From Theristus sp. LFF4_11 (lineage: Eukaryota; Nematoda; Chromadorea; Monhysterida; Xyalidae): DNA of 64,000 nucleotides. Under the pieces are notes generated by a model that saw only the letters and a program-made list of their open reading frames with translations, had not been told where the DNA came from and made no database searches. Location: contig JASANC010003999.1 of assembly GCA_030248135.1 (NCBI GenBank), positions 1 to 64,000 of the forward strand, written 5' to 3'. Each line of letters opens with the position of its first letter. Within the stretch, counting starts at the first letter, position 1. Position numbers and translations under genes: made by a program. Of this stretch, positions 12,173 through 24,000 are shown in pieces.

Positions 12173-13245
12173 TAGGGTTAGGGGGAAAAAAAAAAATCCG
12201 GATTTTTTTTTTAAATTAAAAAAAAAATTTTTTTTTTAAAAAAAAAAATTTTTTTTTACAAGTTAGGTTTGTTCGAAGCGTCTCGTCGAGCTGAGTTCAT
12301 CTAGACTATTTTCAGAACGATCCGGAAAACTATAAGAGCGAAAATCGTGTTTTATTGAAATTATGTCCATTTCATAGAGGGAAAGTTGCATTTTCAACAG
12401 TAAAACAGGACAATTTTCGACGTGTACTTGAATATTGAACCGTTCTCAGTTGTTCCTCTTTAGAAAATTACCAAAATTTGACTGTGTTCAAAAATTCCTG
12501 TTTGCTGTAGCTAAGTCGGCAACCCCTGTCGACCCGGGCGCCCCCCCCCCCCCCCCAAGACACTTACTTTCAGGTTCAACCAGCTATGCTATCTGCCACA
12601 TGGCGAGAGCCCACTCTTCAAATCATGGTATCGAAAACACGTACCATGATGTCGCGATCACGTTGCGGGCAACTGACAGACGCAAGTTTAACACGTTAGT
12701 TTAGCTCAGCACGCAAGTTTTAACATGTGGCCATGTTATCGGGTATCTGAAAAACGGTCGTGTGATGTGGTATTAACCAACATCTCCGCTCCAATTGTTT
12801 AACAATATATCGCACAACTCCATTGTAGACCTATAACATACGCCAATCAACAAAATATCATGTTCATCTCATGGCCTACCACCGACTGAAAAAACATGTT
12901 CTAAGTTGCAAGAAAACGATTTCTGAAACGATATTTCAATTCAGTTAAGTCATTTCAACGCTAAAAATTGACTCTAGAAGTCATCCAAATCGAAAAACAT
13001 GGAGTACGTCGGTCAAAATGACCAAATAATGACATGTACCTAAGCACACAAAGAAGTTGGGAAGAAAATTTGGTTTGAACTTTCAAAAAATTATGCCATA
13101 AATCGAATTTTCAGAGCAAAGTAGAAGAAAAATTTTTCAAATTTTTTTTTTAAGTTTGAAAAAAAAAAATCCAAATTTTTTTTTTTAAAAAAAAACGAAA
13201 AAAAAAATAAAAAAAAAATTTTTTTTTTCAAAGCCCCTAACCCTA
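12173..13245 (+). mobile_element. hAT-like miniature element, family B, copy 1
   Basis: It starts TAGGGTTAGGGG and ends CCCCTAACCCTA, with GGCCGGCC on both sides (12165-12172 and 13246-13253) as an 8-base TSD. Just inside the ends are poly-A/poly-T blocks. The body is shared almost base for base with the copies at 14864 and 16978. It contains a C run near 12541 whose length differs between copies. No transposase is present. The small open frame at 12435-12704 is conserved between copies only because the DNA is. Confidence 0.85.
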
Positions 13246-13376
13246 GGCCGGCCGGCCTAGGGTTGTTAAAAAAAACAAAAATCGTCATTTTTGTTTTTTT
13301 TTAAAGAAATTTTTTTTTTAAACATTTCAAAAATCAAAGTTGTGCTAAATCAATCAGGGAGTCCGAAGAACCACAT

Positions 13377-14349
13377 ATATATATATATATCAATCAATTT
13401 TATTTGTATGCCTCACGGCCAGTTCACATCAACACATTCACAAAACTTCCATTATGCAAAACAAACACAATTGATGTCACAAAAAAAAACCTAAAGAAAC
13501 ACAAGATTATTGATGAACTTGGTGAATGCATGAATGAAAGCCAGCAAAAAGTCGATGCAAACGAATGGGCAGATGACTGCCCGGGTATTCACACAAAGAA
13601 ACAAAATCCACAAAATAAAACCAACCGTCGACAGTCAGAAACAATGAATGTTAAAAAAAAACGCGCAAACACAATTGAAGCTTGAGAGAAGAAATAAATA
13701 AAATAGCGCGATCACGAACCGACAACATCAGACAGCGCACAACGGCCACGATTGACATTCAGGCACGATTAAATTAAGCAAGAGAAAGCAAAATAAACAC
13801 GGCACAGTTGCTTTTCTTTTCTTCATCGCAGTTTTTCTCTCTTGTTTTTTTTTCCTTTTTTTCTTTTTTTTCTTTTTTTTTGTTTTTTTGTTATTTTTTT
13901 GTTCATGGGCTCTTATTTTTCTTGTGCCATCCCAAATACAGCTAACAGCAAGTGATGAGCAACAGCAAGCAAGTAACAGTGCTAGTTAACAAAAAGAATG
14001 CCCTGAACACAAAAGCCACAAGAGCACACAGAAAAAACGCGAGATAAAAGAGCTGTGACATGGACACACACTTGCACCAGATACAAGAAAAAAGAAAACA
14101 ACACGAAACGTCGCACAAAAGAGCACCTGTGATTCAAAACAAAAACGCAATCACATTCAGTTGAACATGTTTCAAAACAAAACAAAACAAAACAAAACAA
14201 AACAAAACAAAACAAAACAAAACAAAACAAAACAAAACAAAGAGTGCTGGCGGCTGGGCGGACTCTCCTGTCTATTCCAATGCAGCAGAAAATTTACCAA
14301 AGACAAATGAATGAATTTTTTTATATTCCTGTGTTTTGAGACGCCTCCG
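13377..14349. other. Unidentified insertion inside a family A element
   Basis: About 970 bases split the family A copy. The segment is rich in A and C on the plus strand, with a T-rich block at 13840-13920 and a (CAAAA)n microsatellite at 14174-14241. No terminal inverted repeats or clear target duplication are visible; the left junction is a TA run. The open frame at 13404-13685 has a Lys/Asn/Gln-rich product that I do not recognise. It may be a non-TIR element or a copied genomic segment. Confidence 0.5.
14174..14241. repeat. (CAAAA)n microsatellite
   Basis: About 13 uninterrupted five-base units lie inside the insertion that splits the family A copy. Confidence 0.9.
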
Positions 14350-14676
14350 ATATGATATGCAAGCGCCTCCCGAATGACTCCCGTATGGCGGAACTTTGCA
14401 GATTTTGTTTTGGTGACCTCAATTACCCCTTTTCCAAACCGTCACCATGCCTCTTCTTGTGTTTTGACCTCCAAAACGTCACTAATTGTCCCCAGCTAAA
14501 CTAATGCTGAAGTGAAGACAAACATACCGCCTTGAAATTCGATCAATTCTTCTGATGGTGTCGCGACGACACGACACGAAGCAGCAAGCAACCAGACAAC
14601 GTAGCGCTTGCAAACGGAGCAGCGAGCACAATCGGACGCTCTGCGAGGCGAATCGTCACCTTATCTGCATCGGAAA

Positions 14677-14735
14677 CAGGGGTCGAGATGGGGGGGGGGG
14701 TGGGGGTAGAGATGTCAAGAAAAAAAAAATTTCTA
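14677..14735 (+). mobile_element. Fragment with the CAGGGGTCGAGATG end of family C
   Basis: The sequence CAGGGGTCGAGATG followed by a long G run is the same terminus found at both ends of the central element of the MIS12 palindrome (57797 and 59954). Only one end is present here. It abuts the broken family A copy on its left and A/T runs on its right. Confidence 0.55.
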
Positions 14736-14863
14736 TTTTTTTTCTTAAAAAAAAAAAATTTTAAATTTTTTTTTTTAAATGAAAGTTGTTCAGAATTTTT
14801 CAGGGAGTCCGAATATCACCATCTGAGGAGCCACCGACTTACCATATGACCCCCACTCATATG

Positions 14864-15908
14864 TAGGGTTAGGGGCTTTGAAAAAATTTTTTTTTTATTT
14901 TTTTTTCGTTTAAAAAAAAAATTTGGATTTTTTTTTTTCAAACTTAAAAAAAAATTTGAAAAATTTTTCTTCTACTTTGCTCTGAAAATTCGATTTATGG
15001 CATAATTTTTTGAAAGTTCAAACCAAATTTTCTTCCCAACTTCTTTGTGTGCTTAGGTACATGTCATTATTTGGTCATTTTGACCGACGTACTCCATGTT
15101 TTTCGATTTGGATGACTTCTAGAGTCAATTTTTAGCGTTGAAATGACTTAACTGAATTGAAATATCGTTTCAGAAATCGTTTTCTAGCAACTTAGAACAT
15201 GTTTTTTCAGTCGGTGGTAGGCCATGAGATGAACATGATATTTTGTTGATTGGCGTATGTTATAGGTCTACAATGGAGTTGTGCGATATATTGTCAAACA
15301 ATTGGAGCGGAGATGTTGGTTAATACCACATCACACGACCGTTTTTCAGATACCCGATAACATGGCCACATGTTAAAACTTGCGTGCTGAGCTAAACTAA
15401 CGTGTTAAACTTGCGTCTGTCAGTTGCCCGCAACGTGATCGCGAAATCATGGTACGTGTTTTCGATACGATGATTTGAAGAGTGGGCTCTCGCCATGTGG
15501 CAGATAGCATAGCTGGTTGAACCTGAAAGTAAGTGTCTTGGGGGGGGGGGGGGGCGACCGGGTCGACAGGGGTTGCCGACTTAGCTACAGCAAACAGGAA
15601 TTTTTGAACACAGTCAAATTTTGGTAATTTTCTAAAGAGGAACAACTAAGAACGGTTCAATATTCAAGTACACGTCGAAAATTGTCCTGTTTTACTGTTG
15701 AAAATGCAACTTTCCCTCTATGAAATGGACATAATTTCAATAAAACACGATTTTCGCTCTTATAGTTTTCCGGATCGTTCTGAAAATAGTCTAGATGAAC
15801 TCAGCTCGACGAGACGCTTCGAACAAACCTAACTTGTAAAAAAAAAATTAAAAAAAAAAATTTTTTTTTAATTTAAAAAAAATCCGGATTTTTTTTTCCC
15901 TAACCCTA
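14864..15908 (-). mobile_element. hAT-like miniature element, family B, copy 2
   Basis: This copy is inverted relative to copies 1 and 3. The TAGGGTTAGGGG and CCCCTAACCCTA ends are flanked by a perfect 8-base duplication CTCATATG (14856-14863 and 15909-15916). The internal homopolymer that is a C run in copies 1 and 3 appears here as a G run near 15541. Confidence 0.88.
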
Positions 15909-15946
15909 CTCATATGGGAGGAGGGTGAAAATTGCAAGTTGGAAAA

Positions 15947-16246
15947 GTTGCAAGAAAACGATTTCTGAAACGATATTTCAATTCAGTTAAGTCATTTCAA
16001 CGCTAAAAATTGACTCTAGAAGTCATCCAAATCGAAAAACATGGAGTACGTCGGTCAAAATGACCAAATAATGACATGTGATGTACCTAAGCACACAAAG
16101 AAGTTGGGAAGAAAATTTGGTTTGAACTTTCAAAAAATTATGCCATAAATCGAATTTTCAGAGCAAAGTAGAAGAAAAATTTTTCAAATTTTTTTTTTTA
16201 AGTTTCAAAAAAAAATCCAAATTAAAAAAAAAACGAAAAAAAAATA
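15947..16246 (+). mobile_element. Family B element, partial copy 4
   Basis: About 300 bases match the right-hand third of family B, from GTTGCAAGAAAACG through the A-rich block. Neither terminal TAGGG end is present. The fragment starts about 30 bases after copy 2. Confidence 0.75.
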
Positions 16247-16345
16247 AAATAAACAATAACATTGCTTATTTCAGACAGTTTCCATTTTCGCAGAATCGAT
16301 CACTGCTCTGTTCTTCTGGCTTGATGCCGGGAGCCCGGGATAAAT

Positions 16346-16876
16346 TCACCGTATCACGGATGATCTGAGAAGGCAAGCCCGCGGCGGCGCCGACGGGCGA
16401 CGGTCCGGTTCCTCTTCGAACGCCAGCTGATCAGATTCGAAAGTTTTTTTTTGCAAATAGGGAATTTTGCTGTTGTTGTTTTTTGTAGACTTGTCATAAA
16501 CAGCTAAAGGACTGTTGCTGTTGTTCATTTCCGCCTCGACTCGCCGTCTGGTATCAACTAAAGTCCTCGATCATGTTTTAACGACGGCATTGCTCTCCTG
16601 CCGAAAGTGCGATTGTATGGGGTGGGGCAGTTGAACGTCGAGTCACGTCTCTTCTCAGCCTAGTCAGATTCAGACACAACTATCAGCTTCCATCCTCATC
16701 AGCCCCATGAACCTGGTCAAAGAAGCGCCATTCAATTCCAGGAAAAAACAACCGAGTGAACACAAAGAGATTTTGTGAATCAATTTGGCGCTGTCGGCTG
16801 GCACGATTGTTTTTGCGGTATTGTCTGGTGGAATAGTTTCTTTTTGAGTCATGTCTTTTTGAATAATTTGTCTCAT
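16346..16876 (-). CDS. Candidate small gene or gene fragment between family B elements
   Basis: I do not recognise this. From an ATG at 16876 the frame reads MRQIIQKDMTQKETIPPDN and on to HKISLCSL, with no low-complexity bias. A GTTGTT donor near 16752 and a GACTTTAG acceptor near 16559 would join it in frame to DTRRRVEAEMNNSNS and a segment ending near 16349 (EEEPDRRPSAPPR). A second frame over 16440-16273 reads QIIRDTVNLSRAPG and ends ENGNCLK-stop, so the 3' structure is ambiguous. GC content here is higher than in the surrounding repeats. It could be a short lineage-specific gene, a fragment carried between transposons, or chance. Confidence 0.28.
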
Positions 16877-16977
16877 GCTTTCGCCGCCGGTTAAAAATCA
16901 GTTTTTAAAAAATTGTAGCATTCAGGGTTTTTTTCGAAAATCCAACGATGAAGTCTTGTTTTTGTAGCAGTCAGGTG

Positions 16978-18015
16978 TAGGGTTAGGGGAAAAAAAAATT
17001 CGGATTTTTTTTTGAAATTAAAAAAAAATTAAAAAAAAATTTTTTTTTTTACAAGTTAGGTTTGTTCGAAGCGTCTCGTCGAGCTGAGTTCATCTAGACT
17101 ATTTTCAGAACGATCCGGAAAACTATAAGAGCGAAAATCGTGTTTTATTGAAATTATGTCCATTTCATAGAGGGAAAGTTGCATTTTCAACAGTAAAACA
17201 GGACAATTTTCGACGTGTACTTGAATATTGAACCGTTCTTAGTTGTTCCTCTTTAGAAAATTACCAAAATTTGACTGTGTTCAAAAATTCCTGTTTGCTG
17301 TAGCTAATTCGGCAACCCCTGTCGACCCGGTCGCCCCCCCCCCAAGACACTTACTTTCAGGTTCAACCAGCTATGCTATCTGCCACATGGCGAGAGCCCA
17401 CTCTTCAAATCATCGTATCGAAAACACGTACCATGATTTCGCGATCACGTTGCGGGCAACTGACAGACGCAAGTTTAACACGTTAGTTTAGCTCAGCACG
17501 CAAGTTTTAACATGTGGCCATGTTATCGGGTATCTGAAAAACGGTCGTGTGATGTGGTATTAACCAACATCTCCGCTCCAATTGTTTAACAATATATCGC
17601 ACAACTCCATTGTAGACCTATAACATACGCCAATCAACAAAATATCATGTTCATCTCATGGCCTACCGACTGAAAAAACATGTTCTAAGTTGCAAGAAAA
17701 CGATTTCTGAAACGATATTTCAATTCAGTTAAGTCATTTCAACGCTAAAAATTGACTCTAGAAGTCATCCAAATCGAAAAACATGGAGTACGTCGGTCAA
17801 AATGACCAAATAATGACATGTACCTAAGCACACAAAGAAGTTGGGAAGAAAATTTGGTTTGAACTTTCAAAAAATTATGCCATAAATCGAATTTTCAGAG
17901 CAAAGTAGAAGAAAAATTTTTCAAATTTTTTTTTTAAGTTTGAAAAAAAAAATCCAAATTTAAAAAAAAACGAAAAAAAAATAAAAAAATTTTTTTTTCA
18001 AAGCCCCTAACCCTA
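16978..18015 (+). mobile_element. hAT-like miniature element, family B, copy 3
   Basis: The ends TAGGGTTAGGGG and CCCCTAACCCTA are flanked by a perfect 8-base TSD GTCAGGTG (16970-16977 and 18016-18023). The body is nearly identical to copy 1, but the internal C run is only about nine bases long. Near-identity of three copies with intact duplications points to recent mobility. Confidence 0.88.
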
Positions 18016-21000
18016 GTCAGGTGTCAGATACAGATGTGGTTTGTTTACAATTTCAACTTCTTTGATTTTGACGTTTTGTGGTTTTTGTCGTGATTTTTTT
18101 CATGCAAACTCTATTTCAACAAACAAGTTTTTTGACCAATAATTGAACACCTATTCATCTGTGTTTTTTGCCTTGCCGTTCCTGACGTTACTATTTCGTC
18201 TACTTCAACTGCGAACCTTCTTCAACTTTACTTTTTCTCGTTTTCTCCGTCAACACATAAAAACTTCACTCAACGTAAGCGCTCCAACACAACTTTTCAA
18301 CATAACTGAATCTTCCACATAACTCGCGGATTTCCGCGACAGTTCTTAAAGACAAAAGACCTGATTTGTCTGTCCTACTGTCTGCTGAACTTTTATCACT
18401 ATTATTTCGCTATGTTCATAAATATCTTGTTTAACCGTCTCGCTTGTCCGGTCCTTGTCTGTGCCCATGCTCGTTTTTTTCAATTTGAGCTCAAGATATT
18501 TGGCCGCAGCTGCGTGCTTTTCGGATATAAAGCAAAACAGAACGAAGCTACGAGCGGGCGAAAAGGTGCAAGAAAAGGGACGCGCGCGCGTATTGTGTTT
18601 TCCTCTTCAAATCGTGTTAATTTTTGACTGCTTCAGCTTTTTTTGTCATTTATACACAAGCGAGAAAAAAGGCAATGAATGAATGACATATGGAAATAGA
18701 TCGGAACGGAGCTGGCGTTGTGCTGAAAAAAGAACGAAAATTGGAGATGGGTTGCATATTCGAGGGAGCAAACAAGCAAACACAGATGTTCCTTCATTTG
18801 TGACATCTTGTTTTCTCAAAAGGTCTGATATCCCCTTTTTGTTTTTTTGCCACGCAATTGAAATATTGACACCATCTCCACTTATTTTCAAATTGGACAA
18901 CGGTCGTTTTTGTGGTATTGCAGTTCTTATTTTTTGCTCGTTCACTAATGGCGTAGCTTTTGGCGAGCTATCCGTCATTGATTATGTGCATTTTATGCAC
19001 TCAATCTTGTGCTGTGTGTTCTCTTTTGGCTTTGGCGACCATTTTTAACGTACTTTTTTGCCGTGTCCGCGTGTAGTTCTTTCGGATGTTACGTGTATCG
19101 ATAGATATTGTGCAGTCCATTTATTCGAAACCCATGTTATCTTTCTATAGTCAGCAATCTGGTGGTTGAAAGAAACCAGCTTCATTTCACTGTCCACGAA
19201 TTATCATTGGGAGACCATTTCAATGTGTTTGTGCTTTGTTGGTGTTTATCATTTGATTCTGAGTGAACGTTTGCGTATTGACGTTTGATGGGTTTGGCAG
19301 CCTCCTTTTCTAGTTCCTGTCACGCGAAACCGATCTTTTCACCGAAAAGTTGTGAGATCTTGTGTTGCTTGCAACTTTGCCCGCTTTTGAACGTGTGTTT
19401 GTTTCTTGAAATCTTTTTTGTGTGTTCTTTTTTCAGACTAGCTGTGGCAAGAAGCACTTGGTTCACTGAGTATGTGATGGTGCTTTGTTCACTGTGCTTT
19501 AACGTGTACGTTCCGTTTAATGTTTTACCGTTGAAGTGTGTTTTAAAACAATTTATTGATCCTCTTATTGCTTGTTCGACATCTTAATGTCAGATTCTTT
19601 AAGTATTTTCTTATCTTATGTTCTGGTTTTTGCGTCCTTGTCTAAATGGCCACTTGTTGTAGTCTGGCTACTCGTTGTCCTAATGCTCAAGACATGCAGC
19701 TTACTTACAACCAGCATGGATTACGAAAGGACCAAGTCAGTGATCCCACGTTTGTCAATGTTTAGTACCAGTTTTTGCACCTACTTTCTGACTGATCTCG
19801 TCATATGTGTAAATAGTTATTATGGAATTACGGATTATTATTCCACTGGCCACTTTGCAGATAGCTGGCGATGCAAAGTTCAGCAGCCCATCGTAATGTT
19901 AGGAAATCAAACATGCGCCTGAAAAATGACTGATGGAACAGCATCAGTTTACCATTTTCGGGTGCTGTAGTATTTATTTAGCGTCAAAGTGGCGCCTCCC
20001 CCCCCCCCCCCCCCCCCCCACCCACCCCTGGTGGATTTTCATGATGACAAACTCGCATTCCTGCCTGAACCCACCCGCTGGAGCGCGAGGTCCGAGTCGC
20101 CCGACCCACCCCGGACCTGGGCGAGCGTATGCTTGGAATGAATTTGATCTGTCGCATTCTTTGTTCAGTGCCAGTCTACCCGTTAATAATGAGCATTGTT
20201 GCAAGTTTTTATGGCTCATATTTTGCTCGCAATTATTTTCCACATGTAACGCAAGTCCTATGCGCTCGCTTGTTTTTGTTTACCATTACTGCATTGCATT
20301 AATCGGAATGTGGTGTATGCGAACTATTACGAACTATGAAGCCGCCACGAACAAAAGTACAAACTAGTCCATATATATCATGTTTTTGGATTTTGGAATG
20401 GTTACATGGCACTCGTTGTTAGCTATTCCGTTTCGTAGCTGGCATCCTGGGTTCGCTTTTTGCTGTTTAGTAGGCAACGACATGTTCCCGTGTTCCATAG
20501 TGCGTTACACAAAGTCACTTGTTTGGAATGGGGGTCTGTTTTTCAAAACATTATAGTTATCAGATTCGCTTGCAATATTGCGTGATCACAACGAATATAC
20601 CCGGGCAATGTTGTTTGTTTACTCACTCCCTTCATTGCTCTTCATGGTATTCTTTGATATTATTTTTGTTAGCATAGCTGTTAGCTTGCTTGCTGGCCGG
20701 TGTGTTCTGTTGTCTCTCTCTGTATCTCTCTTTGTTAAGCTATCAAGCAAGCTAACATCAATGTTGATGGTTGTCTCTCTGGTTTCGGTTGAGAGGTCGC
20801 ATTTATTTGGATCTTTTTATTTTTTTGTACAATGCAATGAAACCTTGTGTTTGGTACCGAGGTAATGTGTTTTCTAAAAACCTTGTCAGATCAGCGCAGC
20901 ACTAATTGGCTTTTTTCCACTGTTTGTTGTGGTATGGTTTGCATTAATAATAGGATAGCAATCGATATGACACGATGAGAGGTTCACGATGCAATCTACA

Positions 21001-24000
21001 ACCCGTTTGCTGACACCTTCGCCGATGTTGGTGTCCTTCCATTTGGATCGTTAAGCTCTTTTTAATCGCCAAGTGAAAGGGCCACTAAAAATATGCCATT
21101 ATTTCTCGGCCGAACGCAACACGCGCGAGAAAAATAAGCGCTCCTCCCAGGCGCTTCCGCACCCATATAAAATTGCACGGTTCTCGAGTCGACAGCTCCT
21201 TTGTCTATTCGTGTTTCGACTGTCCGCGAAGCAGTCCATCTAGTCGTTTGTTTATGGACAAGCGCCATCACACACAAACAACACAGAACGAGGCACACAC
21301 ACGACCCTCGCCAGTCGCCTGCTGCGAGCTGTCTGCCGTCAGACAGCCCGCCAGCACCACGCCACGCCCCCTTTTTTCTGACACGCAGAGCATCGGTCAG
21401 TCAGCTCTAGTCACTATTCAGTCAGCAATAAGAAATCCATCTAACACCACGAAGCTGCCTTTAGCGCGCTTACACACTTGATGTTTTACCATCCAAATCC
21501 ATGTTGCTTGCTGTTGCGCTGCTAATCGCTCGCCGTGAATAGACCAAAGTGCTCTGAATTGTAATTGTAGTTTTTAGATACACCTTTAGTAAAATGGCTA
21601 GATCACTATTTTGCACGTTAGCTGACAGAAAGCTAATCATCATGAATTCGTAACCTTGTTTTATGGCACACTGAAATTACGCTGTGTGTCACCGTTGAAT
21701 TCCGTTTTCACCGAGAGAAAACACGCCGTGAAGCATTTACATGTGAAATATAGCGTGTTTCTTTGGACAAGCCCAAGCTGCACGCCGCATTGCAGTGTCT
21801 ATCGGTGCTTTGCCTCGTGGTTTCCATGTCGTTTTGCAGTCCTGTTGTACATATATGGAGAACATTCGTTTTTTTTTTCACTTGAGTGTGTCGTCGTTGC
21901 TGTTGGTCGGTGGAAAATTGACAGCTTGCAGAATGAACCTGTTCCGTAGGGACCCTTTCCATGGTTTTTTTTCGCGAAAATTTGCTTTGAGAGTATCGTG
22001 TAATTTAACAGCTTGTAGTTCAAATTAATCTAGGAGTTGCTAATGTGCAATTAAAGATTGCGATGAAGTATTCAGGTGACTGCATATTTGGGGACATTCC
22101 ACCGTGCAGTTAGTCTGGTGCTGAGAAGATAGATCTCTTGCCTTTTCCGCTTTTATGTTCTGTTTTCGTCTTTTTTCCACGGCTTCGGTTTGCTGGTCGG
22201 TTGGTTTACTGATCGATTTTGATCCCCTTGGTGCGTGCATGCTTGCTTGTGTTTTTTCGGACATGAATTATTAGCAATAACTTGGTGCAATAAAGCGCCT
22301 TCGTTCCACTCCTCGTTTTCCTTTGCAAAACAATAACTTTCATTTTGTGCGTGTATTTTGCAATATTATTAGTGTGCCTTGAATTAAAACTTATTATGTA
22401 AGTATGGGATTGTAAAAAGATCGAGCGTTTTCTTGTGAACTCGAGGCCGAAATGAATTTCGTTGGCTTTTGTCTTTCGAAAACTGCGCATTTTCACGGCA
22501 TTGATGTCTTCGGTTCAGTTTACTTGTTCGTTCGCGAAACAACCAGTTTTTTATTGCATTACGAAAACATCTGGTCTGGTCCGGACGAACGCAGCTTGCC
22601 ACATCTTTCAGCCGGTCTGTTTCTTCCTCCTTGCATTTTCGTTTGCCGCTCTCCGAAACAGCATTGGTCGTTTTTTTGTTTTTTGTTCGTTCAGTTTAAT
22701 TCTGATCATGCAATACTCAGAAGCGCGAGCGGTTGTAAAATAATATTTGCGGCATTAGCGAGATTTTAGTGAAACTGTCCGTCACGTTTTTTTCGTGTTT
22801 TCGTGGTTGTGTAGTTAACGGGAATTAGTTTTTCTGGCCTCCGTCTGTTTTCGGTGATAGATTGTATGCGGAATTTTGATTTTAGGTCGAACATAACGTA
22901 AATGTTACACCAACCGAATGCAACGTTTTTCTAGTGCGCGCTTCGTTTTCGCTCACCAGAATATTGTGCGGATTTGTAAACGTTTTTCGTGCGTTTACAT
23001 TTGTAATAAAATGTCATTTTACCAGTGCGATAACGTCAGTCGTCAATCGGATTTGAAGTGATTTCTATTTTAAACCCTTCCTTCATCCGATGCTCGCGTG
23101 ATGTTGATTTATGGCAGTTGTTAGTTTTTTCTTCTGTTGTTTACTCATTGCATTGATTTCGCAGCTGCGTTTTCTTGGGTTTGTTTGGTTTCCCAAATTG
23201 TTTAACACACATGTATTCCTCGCATGACATTTCGTTGCAGTTGACATTTTCTGATTTCTTAATTTTCGTTGATTTGATGTTTTCATCATTGAAAAGTTCA
23301 CGAAGTTAATCGGCCATAAATGATGTACTGAATAGCAATGGTACTTATAGATCAAATGAATGTCTTTATTACGATTTAGACAAACGGTGTATTGTTGCCA
23401 TTCAATGGTTTTAATGTTCAAGTGTGCTGAAAACTTCTTCACGATGTTTTACGTCGTCGTTTTTTAACCGTTTTGAAAGCGGCTTGTTTATTTCACTTTT
23501 TGTGAATGTAAATAAGAACTGAGAACAGCTGCCATATAGATTTATTCGAGCAGAACCGACGAAAAACAAACAAAAGCTCAACACATTTAAAAACATTATT
23601 TAATTTCAGGCGTTCGCATTGTCACCGTGCGATCACCAGAAGCCCGTTCTTGTCAAAAACGTTGCAAAAATTCTTCGAGAACGAAACGTTTTATTTATGA
23701 CACCACGAACCGCGAAATATGTCTGATTACTTATTCGCGATTCTGATTTGTTCGCCGTTTTCGCATCACCATGGACTGACTAGGCGCATAGCCATAACTT
23801 GCGATAATGATTAACTGCAGCAGGCGTAATACGCTTGCGCAGATGCGTTTTTAACTCTAGTGCAGTGATATCGACTAGTCGACTGAGAGAGAAACCTTGC
23901 AAATTTTGCCTTTACCGGCAGATTTAGATTATTGCCTCGAGTTAGATGTTTAACCTTGAGTAGTCGCAATTTCGCCTATCGATTATGATATAGCTGCATC

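Larger units (their letters stand above)
13258..14676 (+). mobile_element. Family A element, copy 2, interrupted and truncated
   Basis: The left end (TAGGGTTGTTAAA) and first 120 bases match copy 3 at 49356. The match breaks off near 13376 at a TA run and resumes near 14350 (GATATGCAAGCGCC). It then continues to 14676, where a CAGGGGTCGAGATG end begins. About 970 bases have therefore been inserted, and the right end of the element is missing. Confidence 0.75.

Noticed and set aside
12435..12704. Open frame conserved in three places (also 15397-15645 and 17243-17491)
   Set aside because: All three are inside copies of the same miniature element and cross a homopolymer of variable length, so conservation is of DNA and not protein.
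18412..19922. Several plus-strand open frames rich in Phe/Cys/Leu/Val
   Set aside because: They result from T-rich composition. Products are hydrophobic without family motifs, and no splice-consistent neighbours were found.
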